From Byssochlamys sp. IMV 00236 (Eukaryota > Ascomycota > Eurotiomycetes > Eurotiales > Thermoascaceae): 64,000 bases of DNA. The stretch is taken from contig MSJH02000663.1 of assembly GCA_001931875.2 (NCBI GenBank), positions 1 to 64,000 on the forward strand, in the 5' to 3' direction. This document shows, one piece after another, positions 26,752 through 41,404 of this stretch. Under the pieces are notes generated by a model that was not told the DNA's origin, did not search any database, and saw nothing but the letters and a program-made list of their open reading frames with translations. Both the position numbers and the translations under genes were made by a program. The stretch's first letter is position 1; every line of letters begins with the position of its first letter.

Positions 26752-28732
26752 TTACAGGAGCCAGCTGAAGACGTCGAAGCAGCCCCAGAACTTCTCGACG
26801 CCGAGAGAGCCGGCAGGCTTCCACGCCTCGTTAGCATACTCGAAGAAGGCGACCTTGTGGCCGATCGTGGTCTCGATGGCGAGGATGGCGATGCTCTGCT
26901 CGACAGTGTTGGCAATGGCAGCGCCAAGGCTGTCACCCTGGCTAGGCCAGCCAGACTCACCAACCCAACCGTCACTCTTGCCGGGGCAGAGGGCGTTGAG
27001 CTCGTCCAGCTCAGACTTGACGAAAGAACCGGCACCAAGGGCGGAGATGGCACCGTTGAAGTAGGCGTAGGAGTTGACGACGGGCTGGTCGACGACATCG
27101 CACAGGGTGCTAGCATACTGCTGCCAGACGTTAAGGGTCTCAGCCAGGGTAACCATGCCAGTGTATCCGGCCTTGACGAGCTCGGCCTTTCCGGCCTGGA
27201 CAAATCCGGAGAGACCGCTGGCATCGATGGCGCCGCCCTGGATCGCCTCGTTACCGAGGACAATGGCGTCGACAAGGTCCCACTCACCCCAAGAGATGAG
27301 GTCGTTCAGCTGGTCGTAGGCGGAAGAAAGGTCGCTGCTGGCAATGTAGACACCAGTGATCATCTTGAGGGCGTTCTGACGAGCGGCTTGGCCGACGTAC
27401 TGAAGGGTGTTGCAGTCAGTGGAGTAGACACGGACAGCAGAGAAGCCCTTCTTGGCAATATCGGCAATTTCCTGGTTGATGGTGTCCTGGGTCTTGCAGC
27501 CGCTGTCGTTGGTGTAGATACCGTAGACGATAGCATAGCGGTTGCTGCTGCTGCCGGAGGAAGCGGACGGAGTAGCAGAGGCAACGGAGCTAGAGGCGAC
27601 AGAGCTGGGAGTGACAGAGACCGGGCTGGGGCTGGAAGAGGTGAGAACGGCAGCGACACCGGAAACGGGGCTGGAGGTCGCGACAGCGGGCACAGAGGAG
27701 GGGGTCACGGCGGGGGTGCTGCTGGGGAGACCAGTGTCGAAGGGGCAGGTGTAGGTGTAGTCGGTCTCAGTGACGGTCACGATCTGGGCAGGACGAGGGT
27801 AGGTACCAGGAGTGATGGTAGCAGGGGTCGGGTAGACGATGACGGTGCTGGAGGGGACAGTGGTGGTGAACGGAGGGACGACGGTGTAGGTACCAGCAGC
27901 CGGGCAGGTGTAGGTCGTGGTCTCAATGACGCTGGTCACGGTGCTGCCAGTGGGCTTAACGGTGGCATACGGGCAGGTCACAACGGTAGAGGTCTCGACA
28001 ATAGTCGTGACACCACCGAGAGTGTGAGTACCGCTGGGGACGGAGGTGGACGTGGCACCGCAGACGGTGGTAGTGTCCTGGACCGTGATGGTGGTCGCGG
28101 GGATGGTGAAGGTACCAGTGCTGGGGAACACGGTCACAGAGGGGGTCGGGAGCTCAACAGCAGAGCTAGTCGGCGCAACGCTGGCGGGAGCAGGCGCAGG
28201 GGAAGAGCTGGCCTCGACGGTGACGGTGCTGTAGCTGGTCGAGCTCTGGGTGGTGGTGACCTTGCTGGTGGTGACCGGGCTGCTCGAGGGGGTCGGGCTG
28301 GGGGAGACAGAGACAGCGGCGGCAGAGGAGGGGATTGCGGCAGAGGAGGGGATTGCGGCCGAGGTAGCAGAGACAGGGACCACTATGGCAATCAGTATTC
28401 TGCGCGCATTGTTCGCCAATCACATATCCATCGCATTTGTTCTTGTTTCTGACATTCGACACGTCCTTGCTCACCCAGCCTGTCGCTAACACCGGGTTTC
28501 CACGCATATCCCTCTTTTCATACTAAAGAAATAGGAGGCACTCACAGGTGGGGGATCCGTAGTAGGTGATCACCTTGGTGGTACAGCCACAGGTCTCCTC
28601 AGCAGCGTCGACGAGGCCGGTTCCCATAGCACGGCGGTGGTGGAAGGCCTCATGGCCGTGACGGCGCATGTGGCCATCGGCGAGGGCAGAGCCCATAAGA
28701 GCCGCCGCGGCGGTCAAGAAAGCGCCCTTCAT
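26752..28732 (-). CDS. btgE: BtgE-type cell-wall beta-glucosidase/glucanase (GH17)
   Basis: Exons (minus strand) are 28732-28546 and 28382-26752, giving 605 aa. The 163-nt intron (donor GTGAGT, acceptor CCATAG) is phase 1. Residues 1-18 are a signal peptide (MKGAFLTAAAALMGSALA), followed by a His/Arg-rich stretch and CGCTTKVITYYGSPT, typical of the BtgE N-terminus. A long Ser/Thr/Pro/Val-rich region, about residues 65-345, carries spaced TCP motifs and is probably heavily O-glycosylated. The C-terminal catalytic domain is a GH17 barrel with the acid/base Glu in VLGNEAIQGG and the nucleophile Glu in GESGWPSQG. These enzymes act on beta-1,3-glucan in the wall. There is no C-terminal GPI signal: it ends FDVFSWLL. 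Retention may come from the N-terminal region. Confidence 0.93.
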
Positions 28733-31700
28733 ACTGGCAATACCGCAAGTAAAATTAAAGCTGACAAGGAAAGTAAAAAGGTCCTGGTAGGCTTCTGAAT
28801 CAGAGGTATTGTCGTCAAGGAATAAGGAATGCCCGCTAAACGAGTGAAGCGGTGGTCAAGGATCTGAAAGAACGAACTTGCGGAGGACGCAGAGCCTTGG
28901 AAGATCCGGAGAAGAAACAGAACAGAGCAGTCCGAGGGGAAACGGCGGTAGAAAAAGGCCAGCCAACTCAGGGTTCAGGGGAGACGGTGGAGGATCCCGG
29001 CTAGGCGCATCCTCGTCACATAGTATCGGACAGGGGACCCGTGGTGGCTGATTGTCCCCTTTTGGTGTCGCGGCACATCCCCAGATCGACTAATTTAGAA
29101 GCCATGGCAGCCATGCTGGAGTCTGCCGTCGCACAGGAGTTGGAGGATGGATGGTCAGGGGAGCGGCCTTGCAGACGCTCTACACCACGCTTGTTGGCGC
29201 CGTCGCTGGGCGTTGAGCGCCGGCTCGTCGTACGCCTCCACCGGCCAGGTACGCGACAATGCTCATTGGACACGATGACAGCGATTGTTAAAGTAATTGG
29301 GTGCTTCTGTTGTTGTTACCTGCAAGGTTCAAGCGCGAAACTGGCCTCTGCGGTTGGCGTCTTGGGCGTGTCCAGTCTGCAGTGCGAAGTCAGTCAAAAA
29401 ACATCATGTCTCGTTGCCATCACCGCCTCCATGGTTGATGAGCTGATTATTATTACCATCGTGCTTGGCAGCCAAACCACCCGGTCACATATTTACACCG
29501 TTTCGTGTCTCAGATGGATACCGAGTGAGACTGCAGGCGAGTCTGGACCTGTGTCCAAGTCCCAGTTCGACGGCCAGACCGCCAGAACGAGGGAACGAGC
29601 GCTCTCTCCTGGACATATTATTATTATTGCTCTCTGTCGAGCTAGCCACAAGGGCATCAACGGTCGAAGCGTGTCTAAAATGGCACTCCACCAGCAAGTG
29701 AAGACGAGCACTTGGTCGTTGTCCAGTGTCGCAGCGAAGCCCCTGGAGGCCACGCAGGACCCGTGTCTCCGCAGCCCTAACCCTCTCTGCGCTTAGCCGC
29801 CTTCCCTGTCGGGATCTTAATTTCCGGCGATCGTCCTTGCCGGCCTCAAGTTTCAGCTTAAGCCTCGAATAGTCCCAACTCTAGTCGGCCGCTCGTCCAT
29901 CCTGAGCTCTGAAGACAACTCAGACAATAATCGTCGCGTTCTCGAGCCACCCAGCCGCATTCTATGTGTCCTTTGTTCCCCCCTCAGGATAACTACTTGA
30001 CAGTACTGCGAAAGATGGACAGTCGCAATTCACGACACCACGATGCTATCGAGTAGTACATTATTAACTCTATCTATCTACTGCCACTGCGTATTCATCG
30101 AGATTGCTATCACTAGCTCCGCTCTGTTCCGCTCGTCTCATCAAAACCGCCCGGGACTTCCGTACGGGTAATCTGATAGTGCCCGTTGCGAAGCGGGGTG
30201 ACATGGTAAGAAGTCATCCTCAGGATATCCAGCTGCGGAGGTTTTCCATATCTACTCGTAAGGCGAGACAGCAACAAACCATTATTTTCTAGAATCACAG
30301 TTATGTGTGTTCCTGTTCTAGAGTATTAGACGATCTCTCAGCTGCACGTCAGCAAGAGCGACCATTGCTGGCGAAACAGTGAATCACCGTATCACGCCTC
30401 GAGGTTGAGTTCTTTTTGAACTGATCTGGCCGATCATGTCCCGCATAATCGTAGTGGTTGACTATCAGGACGCTTGCCGGCTGGAGCGATTCTTCAGAGT
30501 TCAAACTTCACAGTGCACACAGGAACTACTGCAATCTTGCCCGACATGGCCAACCGTAGCTGGATCGGCAGATCCATCAACGTTTAGACCCGAATATCCA
30601 AATTTAACTACTATCGATAGCCTGCCCTCCTACCACCGAGTCTGAACCGGTGGGACAGGTAGGTTGGATCGAGTTATTATTCTCATCGGTCTGTGTGTCC
30701 AGAGAGTACGGAGTAAGAGGAATTCTAGATATCTATTATATCCCGCCACCGGTCAGAGAGATATAGATACCCACTCTGTATAGAGTTAGATAGCTGACGG
30801 AAATGCACTTGCTTCAAAACGTCTTCCCGTTTCGGTCAGGTTCAGGACACCGGTCCAACACATGTCTCACTTTTAGCTGTCAGAAAGACAGCGGCGTCTA
30901 ACAGCTGCGTCTAATTAAGAGAGTTCATGATATTTTTCCACTGCCCTGTCTCCGTATGAGATAACAACATTATTATTATTACCATGCTGCGCGCAGATGT
31001 CATAATAGAAATCAAAATATATGTGAATGCATGGACTCAACTTCCTATTTTGGAATAAGAAATTCGCCCGCGCAGAAGCTGGAGAAGAAGTGCGTAGACA
31101 GACAAGCCTCACCGCGTACGCGGCCCCCCTCAAGTCCCGCCGCCAACGCTGGAGACTATCGAACAACAGACTACTCCGTAGAAAACAATAACAAGTATAA
31201 GCTAGTCTCTCTTTCTTCGATCGAGCCGGAAAATAAAGAACAGAATTCGAAGCACACGAAAGGGATAGAACAAAACATCCACATGGCATAGTAGTAGTTA
31301 GTTACTACTCCGTACTGTACAGTACAAATAACTACCATACTGTAGATAAACTGTACTCACAAAAAGGGATAGAGGCACGGGCACGTGGGAGACATTTATC
31401 AGGGCGCAAGATAGTTAACTACCTAACTAACTAATATTAATCACCCCTTTACGAGAACATAGTTTAAACTTTGGTCAGACTCAACCTTCACCCCCCTTTT
31501 GCAGGTTGCATTATTGTACTGTAACAAAATTCAAAAGTAATCATGACTTGAAAACATGTACCTAACTTATCCTCGCCCTCCTTACAGAATAGTTAGTTAC
31601 TCTAACGTCTTACGAAACTTCTTCACACTACTACGCCTGAGTAGTTAACTGTTATTCCGATCGTCCCATGGATTTCTGGTAATTGAATTGGGAAGGGAGG

Positions 31701-32237
31701 GGTCTCCTTGATAATCGATAATCAGAAATCTTATCTGATGTGCTTTCTGTCGTTCGTTTTTTTACAGGATTCGGGAATAGAGATGTTTAATTCGTACTGT
31801 AAGTTGATTGATCTCTCTCGGGTGATTTTAGTTTGAAAAGATGTGTGCTTTCGTCGTTTTTTTTTTTGAGGACTGTAACTCTACGAGTACTCTACGATGA
31901 GATCTGCGGGATCGACTCCTACTAAGTACTGTTCTGTTGACGCGATAGATAGGCCGATCCAAACGCGCGTTGAGGGATCATAGATACGAATCTCTTGTCA
32001 TTAAGATTGCCTCTCTGAGTGAAATATTCTAACAGGTATTTTCTTTTTTTTCTTTCTTTTCATGATGTTTCTCCTCCCGTTCACAGTCTCTCAACATGAG
32101 TTACTAGGGAAATTGGAAGTTGAAGTGACTTCTCCTTCTCTGGTCCATCCTGGACGCATATGGACCTGTCTGTATCTCGGCTTTTTTTTTCTTCTTCTTT
32201 CATACTGTATGCTAACCGCGACCCTTGGCAGATTCGA
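28733..32237. other. Intergenic region between btgE and the H+-ATPase gene
   Basis: No gene is supported. The left kilobase holds the btgE promoter. A plus-strand frame of 251 codons (29041-29796) resembles nothing known and begins at GTG, so it is not called. Around 30.7-31.6 kb the DNA is full of TAGTTAGT/AACTACC words and has three copies of TACTCCGTA/TACGGAGTA plus a 14-bp palindrome. The right end is the 3' flank of the ATPase gene. Confidence 0.55.
31312..31325. repeat. 14-bp perfect palindrome GTACTGTACAGTAC
   Basis: Perfectly self-complementary and overlapping a TACTCCGTA word at 31306-31314. It sits in an intergenic cluster of short inverted words and could be the remnant of a small inverted-repeat element. 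Confidence 0.5.
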
Positions 32238-35200
32238 TCACTCCTCGTCTTCCTCCAACGTAGTCTTCGTCGTCAGATGGTAGCGATCCTTACCTTGGTG
32301 GTCGAGTTCGTGTTCGATCGCAAGCTTCGACAGGTGCCCGATGATGTTCTCGATCTTCGTGTCTGCTTTGCTTCTGCTCTGTCGACCCAGATTATCCAAC
32401 CAAGGAATGGCCGTGAGAACGTAGTACACCATGGCAATTATGATCGTGACACCGATCGAATATGCCCAAATCACGACAACCGTCACGATATCCACCCAAC
32501 CGTCCGCTCTGAACTTCGCGTGCGACTCTGGATCACTGACTTCGCCAGGACCTGATAACCAGCCGAATAGGCAGAATATCGTCGCAATGACATCCACGCC
32601 CAGAATAGCACCAACTAGCTGCCATGATGGCCACGTCTTTCCTCCACGGGTCACGAATATCAGCCAGTTTTCTGTCAAGGAGATTTCCAGGAAAAGAATC
32701 TCTTGCACGGAGCCAAAATTCTGGATGATACCACCGTTGGGTAAGAATAGCGTTCCCCGAATGACCCAGGTTCCGAGAGCAAGGAGGATCCCTAACACGA
32801 TGCTGACAACCCATATTTTTGGTAATTGCCATTCCACTGGTCGAAGGTCAGAGTATGCCTTATCATAAGCAACAGCGATTGTGGCAAGGTCGGCGAAGAG
32901 TGCCAGGAATACCACCAGGTCCACGACAACAGTCTCGTCGATGATGATCATCGAAGTAACCAGATAGATCTCCAAATGAAGGCAAAGCGCTATACGATAT
33001 TGGATATAGGCCTTCATCCGCTGGAAAATCTGTCGTGCAACCTTGACCGCGTCGATGATGGTGCTTAATCCCGGTGCCAAAAGCACGATATCTGCTGCTG
33101 CTTGAGCTGCCTCTGTAGCTCCTTCGACGGCGATTCCGCAATCTGCTTTCTTCAGTGATGGGGCATCATTCACTCCGTCCCCAGTCATAGCGGTTAGATG
33201 TCCTCGTCGTTGAAACATTTCGACCACCTGATATTTATGTTCTGGAAACACTTCTGCAAATCCATCCGCCCTTTCTACTAGGTCGTGCTGTGCTGAGCCC
33301 GCCAGGCCTCCGTGCATCAGTCTCTCGGAATTATAGACCTTTGTTCCTGTTTAGGTGTCAGGAATGCTCAAAAAATAGGATAGTGCTATTGAAGGGCTTT
33401 GAGAGTGCATTCACCACGCGCGGGAACTCACCTAACGCCAGCATCTTGCATGTTTCCTTTGCGATGGCGATTGCATCTCCGGTCAGCATCTTCACACTGA
33501 TTCCCAGGTTCTGAGCTTCGGCGATAGTATGAGCAGTATCCTCACGAGGAGGATCGAACATCGGATACATCCCAAGCAGTTGCCACGATTCGCCTTCTTT
33601 CTGGACAGCGACCCCTAGAGACCGAAAACCGCGTCGTGCAAATTCGCGAGCTTTATCTTGATACATCCTCGCTTCTGCCTCGGAGCTATTGGTTAGCCTT
33701 AATATCGCTTTCGGCGCTCCCTTAGCTGCCGTGTAGTGTACTCCATCAAGAGTGCATTCGCAGGTAATTCTCTTGGAGACTGGGTCGAACGGGCTGAACT
33801 TCTCGGTCTTCCATCCTCTTTGCAAGATTTCCCTTGCCTTTGGATACTGCTTGAGCGTAAGAATGGTGACTTTATCAATCGGGTCCAGGTTCTTAATATT
33901 ATGGGAGGATGCGAGGGCTGCGACTGCCATCATCCAGTTCACGTCCACCCCTTCCGCTACATATGGTTCGCGCACACTAAGCTGGTTCGCTGTCAAGGTG
34001 CCAGTCTTATCTGAGCAAAGAACATCCACGCCCTTATTGTGACATCAGTAAAATGCCATTAATTGCCAAAAGCCGGAATAGCCAGGATATTCGTCAAGCT
34101 TACCGCCAAACTTTCTATTGCAGTCAACTTTTGCACAATAGCTTTATGCTTCGCGAGGTATGCTGCCCCAACTGCCAAAGTCGTAGTTGTAACAACCGGA
34201 AGTCCGACGGGCACTCCGATGATAAGTAATATTAGGGCGAAATGCAGTAGATTCTGAGACGACTTTTCCGGGGTAGCAATCTTGAGGTGGTGATAGAACC
34301 CGCCGATCCAGGCGGCCAAGATCCAGAACATCACAAGCACGAGCAATGATGTTCCGATTTGGTTCATAATGGCTTTAAAATGTCCCTGGTCCTTTGCACT
34401 TTGGACAAGCGCTGCAGTCTTGCCCACGAAGGAAGATCGAGCACTTGTAATGGCTATGGCGTACGCCTTGCCCCGCTTGCAACCAGTCGTATAGTAGCAG
34501 ACGTCGCCCATGTATTTATCAACCTAAGAAAAGTCAGATCTTCCAAAATAACAGAAAACTATGAATTGTATCTACTCACAGCTAAGGATTCCCCAGTAAT
34601 CGCTGATTGATCGACTGCCACGATGGAAACGGCGTCAGCAGTATGGTGCTCATGATCGTTCTCGTCACCGCTCTCAGGCACATCTTTCTCTTCCGTGTCG
34701 TACGCCGCCGAATTTTGCATTTCTTGATATTTCTCGAATCCCGTCGGATCATCATAAGCGGATATCAGACGCACATCAGCCGGGACCATATATCCTTCCT
34801 CGAGGATAACCTATATATATCCGCACTTGTCAGCCTCACGGTCGTCAGAACTCCTTGTTCAAAAGTGAGAGACATACGATGTCTCCTGGAACCAGTTCCC
34901 TAGCGAGAATTTCTTGCGCGACTCTGTCCCGTATTACGTGTGCTCTCATTGCAATATCCCCTTTGAGGCTGGCCACGACGTCGGCAGCTTGCTTTTCTTG
35001 GTACCAGCCGACAGTCGCATTGAGCATGAGGATCCCAATGATGACTCCGAAGTCAACCCAGTCGCGAAGGCCTGCTGCTAAGAACACGGCCAATTCCATG
35101 ACTAAACGTCTCATTAGTTAGAGAAGCCCATAGATTGTCCACATATAGATTGCCCACAGCAGCTACACATCGCAGGGTATACGTACCATAGAGAATAGGG

Positions 35201-35598
35201 CCAGTGAAGTATGAGAGAAACTTGAGGAACATATTTTCCTTTTCGGCGGTCAATTCGTTCCAACCGGTCTTTTTACGTCTCTGCTCAATTTCATGGGCCT
35301 TCAAACCCTGTTTCGGATCAGTCCGAAGCCATTCATCAGGTACTTTGAATCCATCGTCTCCTGAATCGGACTTGCGTCTCCACGGTGTAAACCAACGACG
35401 CTTCTTCGAAGACTCATCGTGTGCGACGTCACTGGCTCCATCATGGCTTGATGATGCATAGCGAGAATCACGATAAGTCGAGATGTACCGGTTCAATGAG
35501 GTATACTCATCCAGGGATCCATCGTTTTCGAACGCGATAGATCTCTGACGCTCAGCACCCACTGCCCCATTCTCCGCGTCCTCACTTGCAGGAGCCAT
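32238..35598 (-). CDS. Plasma-membrane H+-transporting P-type ATPase (PMA, second-type paralogue)
   Basis: This P3A-type proton pump couples ATP hydrolysis to H+ export. Exons (minus) are 35598-35187, 35101-34878, 34810-34580, 34523-34104, 34032-33432 and 33346-32238, giving 998 aa, with all junctions in phase. Key motifs are VDQSAITGESLAV (actuator), CSDKTGTLTANQL (phosphorylated Asp), KGAPKAI (nucleotide binding) and MTGDGVNDAPSLKKAD (hinge). Two N-terminal and several C-terminal membrane segments are evident. Two features set it apart from the main fungal PMA1. Its actuator contains an acidic/His insertion (EEKDVPESGDENDHEHH). Its C-terminal tail ends HLTTKTTLEEDEE and lacks the usual MQRVSTQHEK-like autoinhibitory end. 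It probably corresponds to a PmaB-type paralogue, with a distinct condition of use. The symbol is left blank because the paralogue assignment is by inference. Confidence 0.94.
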
Positions 35599-38500
35599 TG
35601 TGTGCAAGAACGGACCTGAAGTTAGAAGCTTGAAAGAACGGAGTGAGACAGAGTAGGGTGTGAGTGATTTTCACCGTTCCTTTTGTATGTGCGAAGCCTT
35701 GTGTTTGTCACGGGACAAGATGCCAACAGATTGGCTGCTTCCGCCTTCACAAAGTACAAGTGAGCATCCATGCAGCACTCTTTATCTGGGGTGCGCTAGC
35801 TGTGAAGGGGCGTCTATCCATCGCTGTCCTCAATTCCGCCTCTACCGCGTTGTTACAGGGATTTTGCATCTGATCTACAGGATGAATTCCAAAGACAGAC
35901 TTCCCGAGAAGTGTTCGCGTGATCAACTATCCATACGCCTGTTCCTTTAGTTTTCCACTTGTTCTGATATGAGAGTTGGAGTCTCTCCTCTAAGCCTTGA
36001 TTCTCAAATAAAGGGTTGGTTGGATTGATCTATCGATCCTACACGGTCGCTGAAGGTGGTACGATGTTGCCATTTCTGAGGAAAAGCAAAATCTACATGA
36101 TGAGCAAATCGCAGGAGGTTTCTCACAAGATTGAGGCAAAAGGGATGTTCTTGTCATTTCTTACCTTCCTATACTATCGATGTTGGAGGAGGCTACGTGT
36201 ATCAGGCCACCAGAGAGGGTCTATTGTCCGCAACCACACCCAAAGCAACAGCTTCTAGTTACTTCCATTCTCGATACACAGGGAGAGTCATCTTGTTCGA
36301 AGTCGAGTACCGTGTGATGGTTCCAGGTTCTATGAGGGATTTATGCCAGCTGATCTCCTCGCTGGTTTTTTTGTGAGCTCTAGACGGAAGATCGGCTGCA
36401 CAGCATGCTACCTGCGGATGTTCTTCCGTACCTTGAGAGCTATGGAGTCAAGCTCGTGCCGTAATCTTCACAGTGACTGGAAAGATCCCGCTTTCTATTG
36501 CCATGGTGTAGCTTACCCCGCGTCGATGGGCTGTGGAACGACACGGTAAGTGGCTGGATATTATCCGTCACCGGTAATATCCTTCCTATAGGACGCCAAG
36601 CAGTAAGGTGTATAACATGGAGCCATACTCCTCAGACATAAAGGTCAATCTATCAGTTGGCTCTAATATATTCGCTTTCGGGTTGTACCGATGTAGATGC
36701 GGTATTAAAATCATCACCGATCGAGCTATCGGTCCTCTTCACAGGAGTCTGACACGAAAATGCCATGACAGACCGGGCACTATGTCAACAACAAAATAGG
36801 CGATAATAATCATCGGCCTCACTGAAGCTTAGTTGAAAACTGCCTTCTCGGTATGGCATCTGTGTGAGAACTCTGTTTCCTGGACAGACCCATAAGGATA
36901 ATACCCCAGATCGGCGGCGGTTAGATCCACCTCCGCATTATCCCATCCATCGCTTCGGTACACACCCACTTTCCGATATAAGTCTAAACAGCATCAGAGC
37001 ACCTAGATGCGAATAGAAGACTCTCCCATCTTCCGTAACTGTAGTGGGAAGCAATAGTCTATTTACACAAAGCAGGCGGGAGCCGTAAAGCCACTGGTCG
37101 ACCGAAGACTTCCAATCTCTACCACCAATGCCAATGGAACAGCGACGCTAGCACCACAGCATACAAAGGCGTGTCGCCGCCTGGAGTTGGACAACTCTGG
37201 TACCCTGGTGCTGGCAGTTGTAACGCATCCGCAGAAAATCCATCCATGATTCCTTGCAGCACTTGGAGACTCGGAAGCTGCCACCTAGTCGGGATAGTAT
37301 GGATGTCTACAGGACGTCACATCTCCGATTAGGAACTTCAGAGTATCATAGCGAACCAGCCTTTCTCCCAAGAGATACAGGGTGATGGACGGAAGACGGA
37401 AAACACGGACTGCGTCCCGATTTGCACGAGCAGTTGTTGTCTGATTATTAGCCACAGTAAAGCCACACAATAAATCCCACTGCTCCCGCGTTTCCCGGTT
37501 TGCTGTGGGTCACACAGTACAACAGTATCCTGACTCTATTGTGCTATTATAGCCAGTTGATATCCGATCTGATTTGCAGTCTCTGCAATCTGTGTAATAT
37601 TCACCAGAATTAGGCACTGATTGATATCGCACTAATAGTTCTTCACATCGTGAGCTACAGGACCATTTAATCAAGATTCGCCGTACCACCTAGTACTCCC
37701 TGGTTCTTTAGGTAATCCTACGATTGAATAGCATTGTAGATGAATGCAGATTGTAAAGTCCACGTGCTCATAGCGCAACTCTAGTCGACTTGGCACATCC
37801 TACGTCGGATGCAGAGTTGATTCTTGACAACATGCTGACCGGGACTTGCTATGGTATGCGGCAGCGGATGTCAGGGCGGGCCTGTCGGGTTTTACATGCA
37901 TCATTGCATCAAAGCAGTAACGGTAAATGAATAAGAGCATTAAGTAATATGTTAGACTCTTTATCTGATAGTGCATCTCCCCCGGAATGTTTGAGTCTGC
38001 GGCATATTAGATGAACTTTGTCTCTACGTGCCTTCCAGGCCGAAACGCGGTATTATCAAGGGGTGCTATCTTGAGAAAGCAGGGATGACAAGTTTTTCTG
38101 GATGTCGAGAGTGGGCTGCTAGTAAGTCTCTTCAGATATCCCTAGACCTTACCACAGCAGTACGTAACGGGGAACGAAAATTAAAGAACCATTCTAATGA
38201 AAAACTAGGACTTTTGCCTAATACCCGTCCTATCTGCTTAGATACTGGTCCGGGAAAATGACAAAATGCGACTGTCTTAGATGATAAAAGGTGTCGCGAC
38301 AGAGAGGCCAGCTCGTATGCTTCGAGTATATCCAATGATCGATACAGGCTAAATGGAAGATGTGTTTACATGCATGGTACCTAGGTAGTTGACGGCATGA
38401 TGAATCGGTTCCTAGAGCCACCATATCGCTGGACTGGAACTTTGGAACTTCGGGAAATGAGAGTGTTTATTGTCTTCGGAAAGCTTTCAGTTTCCTCAAA

Positions 38501-38984
38501 CCGTGGTGTAAAAAGAAACTCCATGAGGAGCCAATTTATTGATGGTGTACTGGGACCGTAGTACTCGCTAATCAAATGGCGGATAAGGTTGTTTGTAAAC
38601 AACCTCTTGTGATGTCATAGCATAAGCATATTCTTAAAGGTTTTACACTGAACTCCTTTTCAAGTAATACGTTCACAGGTATAGTTTTACTGTAAATTGT
38701 CCCTGTAAGAGATCTTTGTCTTATCCTAGTGAGATAAAAAATCAATGACCCTTTACTCCTCCTGTGGTGCCCGGTAGGACATTCTCTCCAGTAATCCATC
38801 CATGCGGGGCAGAATCATGCCATCCGATACTTTGTGTCAAGCATTACGACTTGATTATTCGGATCGCCTGATCCGCCTTACCCGTCTACAGATATATTAA
38901 AGATGTCCTGGAAGACCGGCGATTTCCGTGTGAAAACATACCACCAAAGGACATCAAGTTAGTTTCTTGTCTCATTGGAAAATT
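35599..38984. other. Intergenic region between divergent ATPase and enolase genes
   Basis: A 3.4 kb shared upstream region of two divergently transcribed genes. Open frames are short and show no family resemblance, except a RING-H2-like relic at 38230-38424. No tRNA or clear repeat was seen. It is long for a simple bidirectional promoter. Confidence 0.5.
38230..38424 (-). pseudogene. RING-H2 finger relic
   Basis: The minus-strand frame reads RQLP-RYHA-CKHIFHLACIDHWI and then SWPLCRDTF. This matches the second half of a RING-H2 domain (LPC.H.FH..CI..WL...CPLCR). It has a four-residue insertion before the first visible Cys, and Trp replaces the Cys expected before PLC. No first C..C zinc pair is found upstream in any frame. 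It is most likely a dead fragment of an E3 ligase gene. Confidence 0.4.
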
Positions 38985-40660
<1,676 letters not shown>

Positions 40661-41404
40661 TGAGCTCAGGTTCAGCTTAATGACGAAAACAATGTGCCAT
40701 TTATATCGGAAGTATCATGGTCGATATAGGGATAAAAGAATGACTCTACTCTGGTAATATGTTTAGTAACAGATAGTTAAAAGCCATCCAAACTACCTAA
40801 TTCACGGTATCATACATGTGATCAATGAAATCACTCAATGCCTCGCTCGTAATTACTAGTAACTGTTGATGACAGTAGTAGTATCCTTTAGCTCTGAGAA
40901 GTATCCGATAGGTCGATCCGTCGACGCCACTGTTGAGGATCATACGATTTCTACCTTAGAGCATCAGGGATTTCCCACCGATCATGAGCTTCGGGACCGA
41001 ATCATCCACAGATCGACATGCGGAGAGGCCGGCGTCGTCTTGCGCAAGCGATGCAATGATCTAATCATATCATGTCGTCACTAAATAATCTAACCCCCAG
41101 AAAAATAAATACAGAAAGGGCTGGCATTTCTTATCATTATCAGATAATATACGGACAAACCAAACGAGATCCAGACGAAAAAAAAGTAACATCCATACTT
41201 AAACCTTCTCCACCTAAGTATCGATCCCAGCGAATGGGGTTGACTGAAACACAAAACAAAGCAACAAATATCCTCGGCTATCTGTGGTATCTCGAAACAT
41301 ACACATTCGTCAAAGCACCCATCACAATAAGCATTCACCACCACCACCACCACCACCACCACAATCATACCCACGAGGACAAACAAGAACATCAAACTAC
41401 CAAG
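40661..41404. other. Intergenic region / leader of the small repeat-protein gene
   Basis: 3' flank of the enolase gene and upstream region of the next ORF. The frame of the next ORF stays open back to an ATG at 41072, and it passes through a (CAC)9 microsatellite at 41336-41362. Confidence 0.5.
41336..41362 (+). repeat. (CAC)9 microsatellite
   Basis: Nine CAC units. It is in frame with the following ORF and would encode nine His if translation began at 41072. If translation begins at 41405 it is leader sequence. Confidence 0.85.

Noticed and set aside
26857..28452. 531-codon plus-strand frame opposite btgE, Gly/Asp-rich
   Set aside because: It is a mirror of the GC-rich, repetitive btgE coding region. 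Composition is low complexity and btgE itself matches a known family with signal peptide and catalytic motifs.
29041..29796. 251-codon plus-strand frame upstream of btgE
   Set aside because: Starts at GTG, has mixed composition and no recognisable domain. One such open frame in 64 kb on six frames is within chance. RNA-seq would be needed to revive it.
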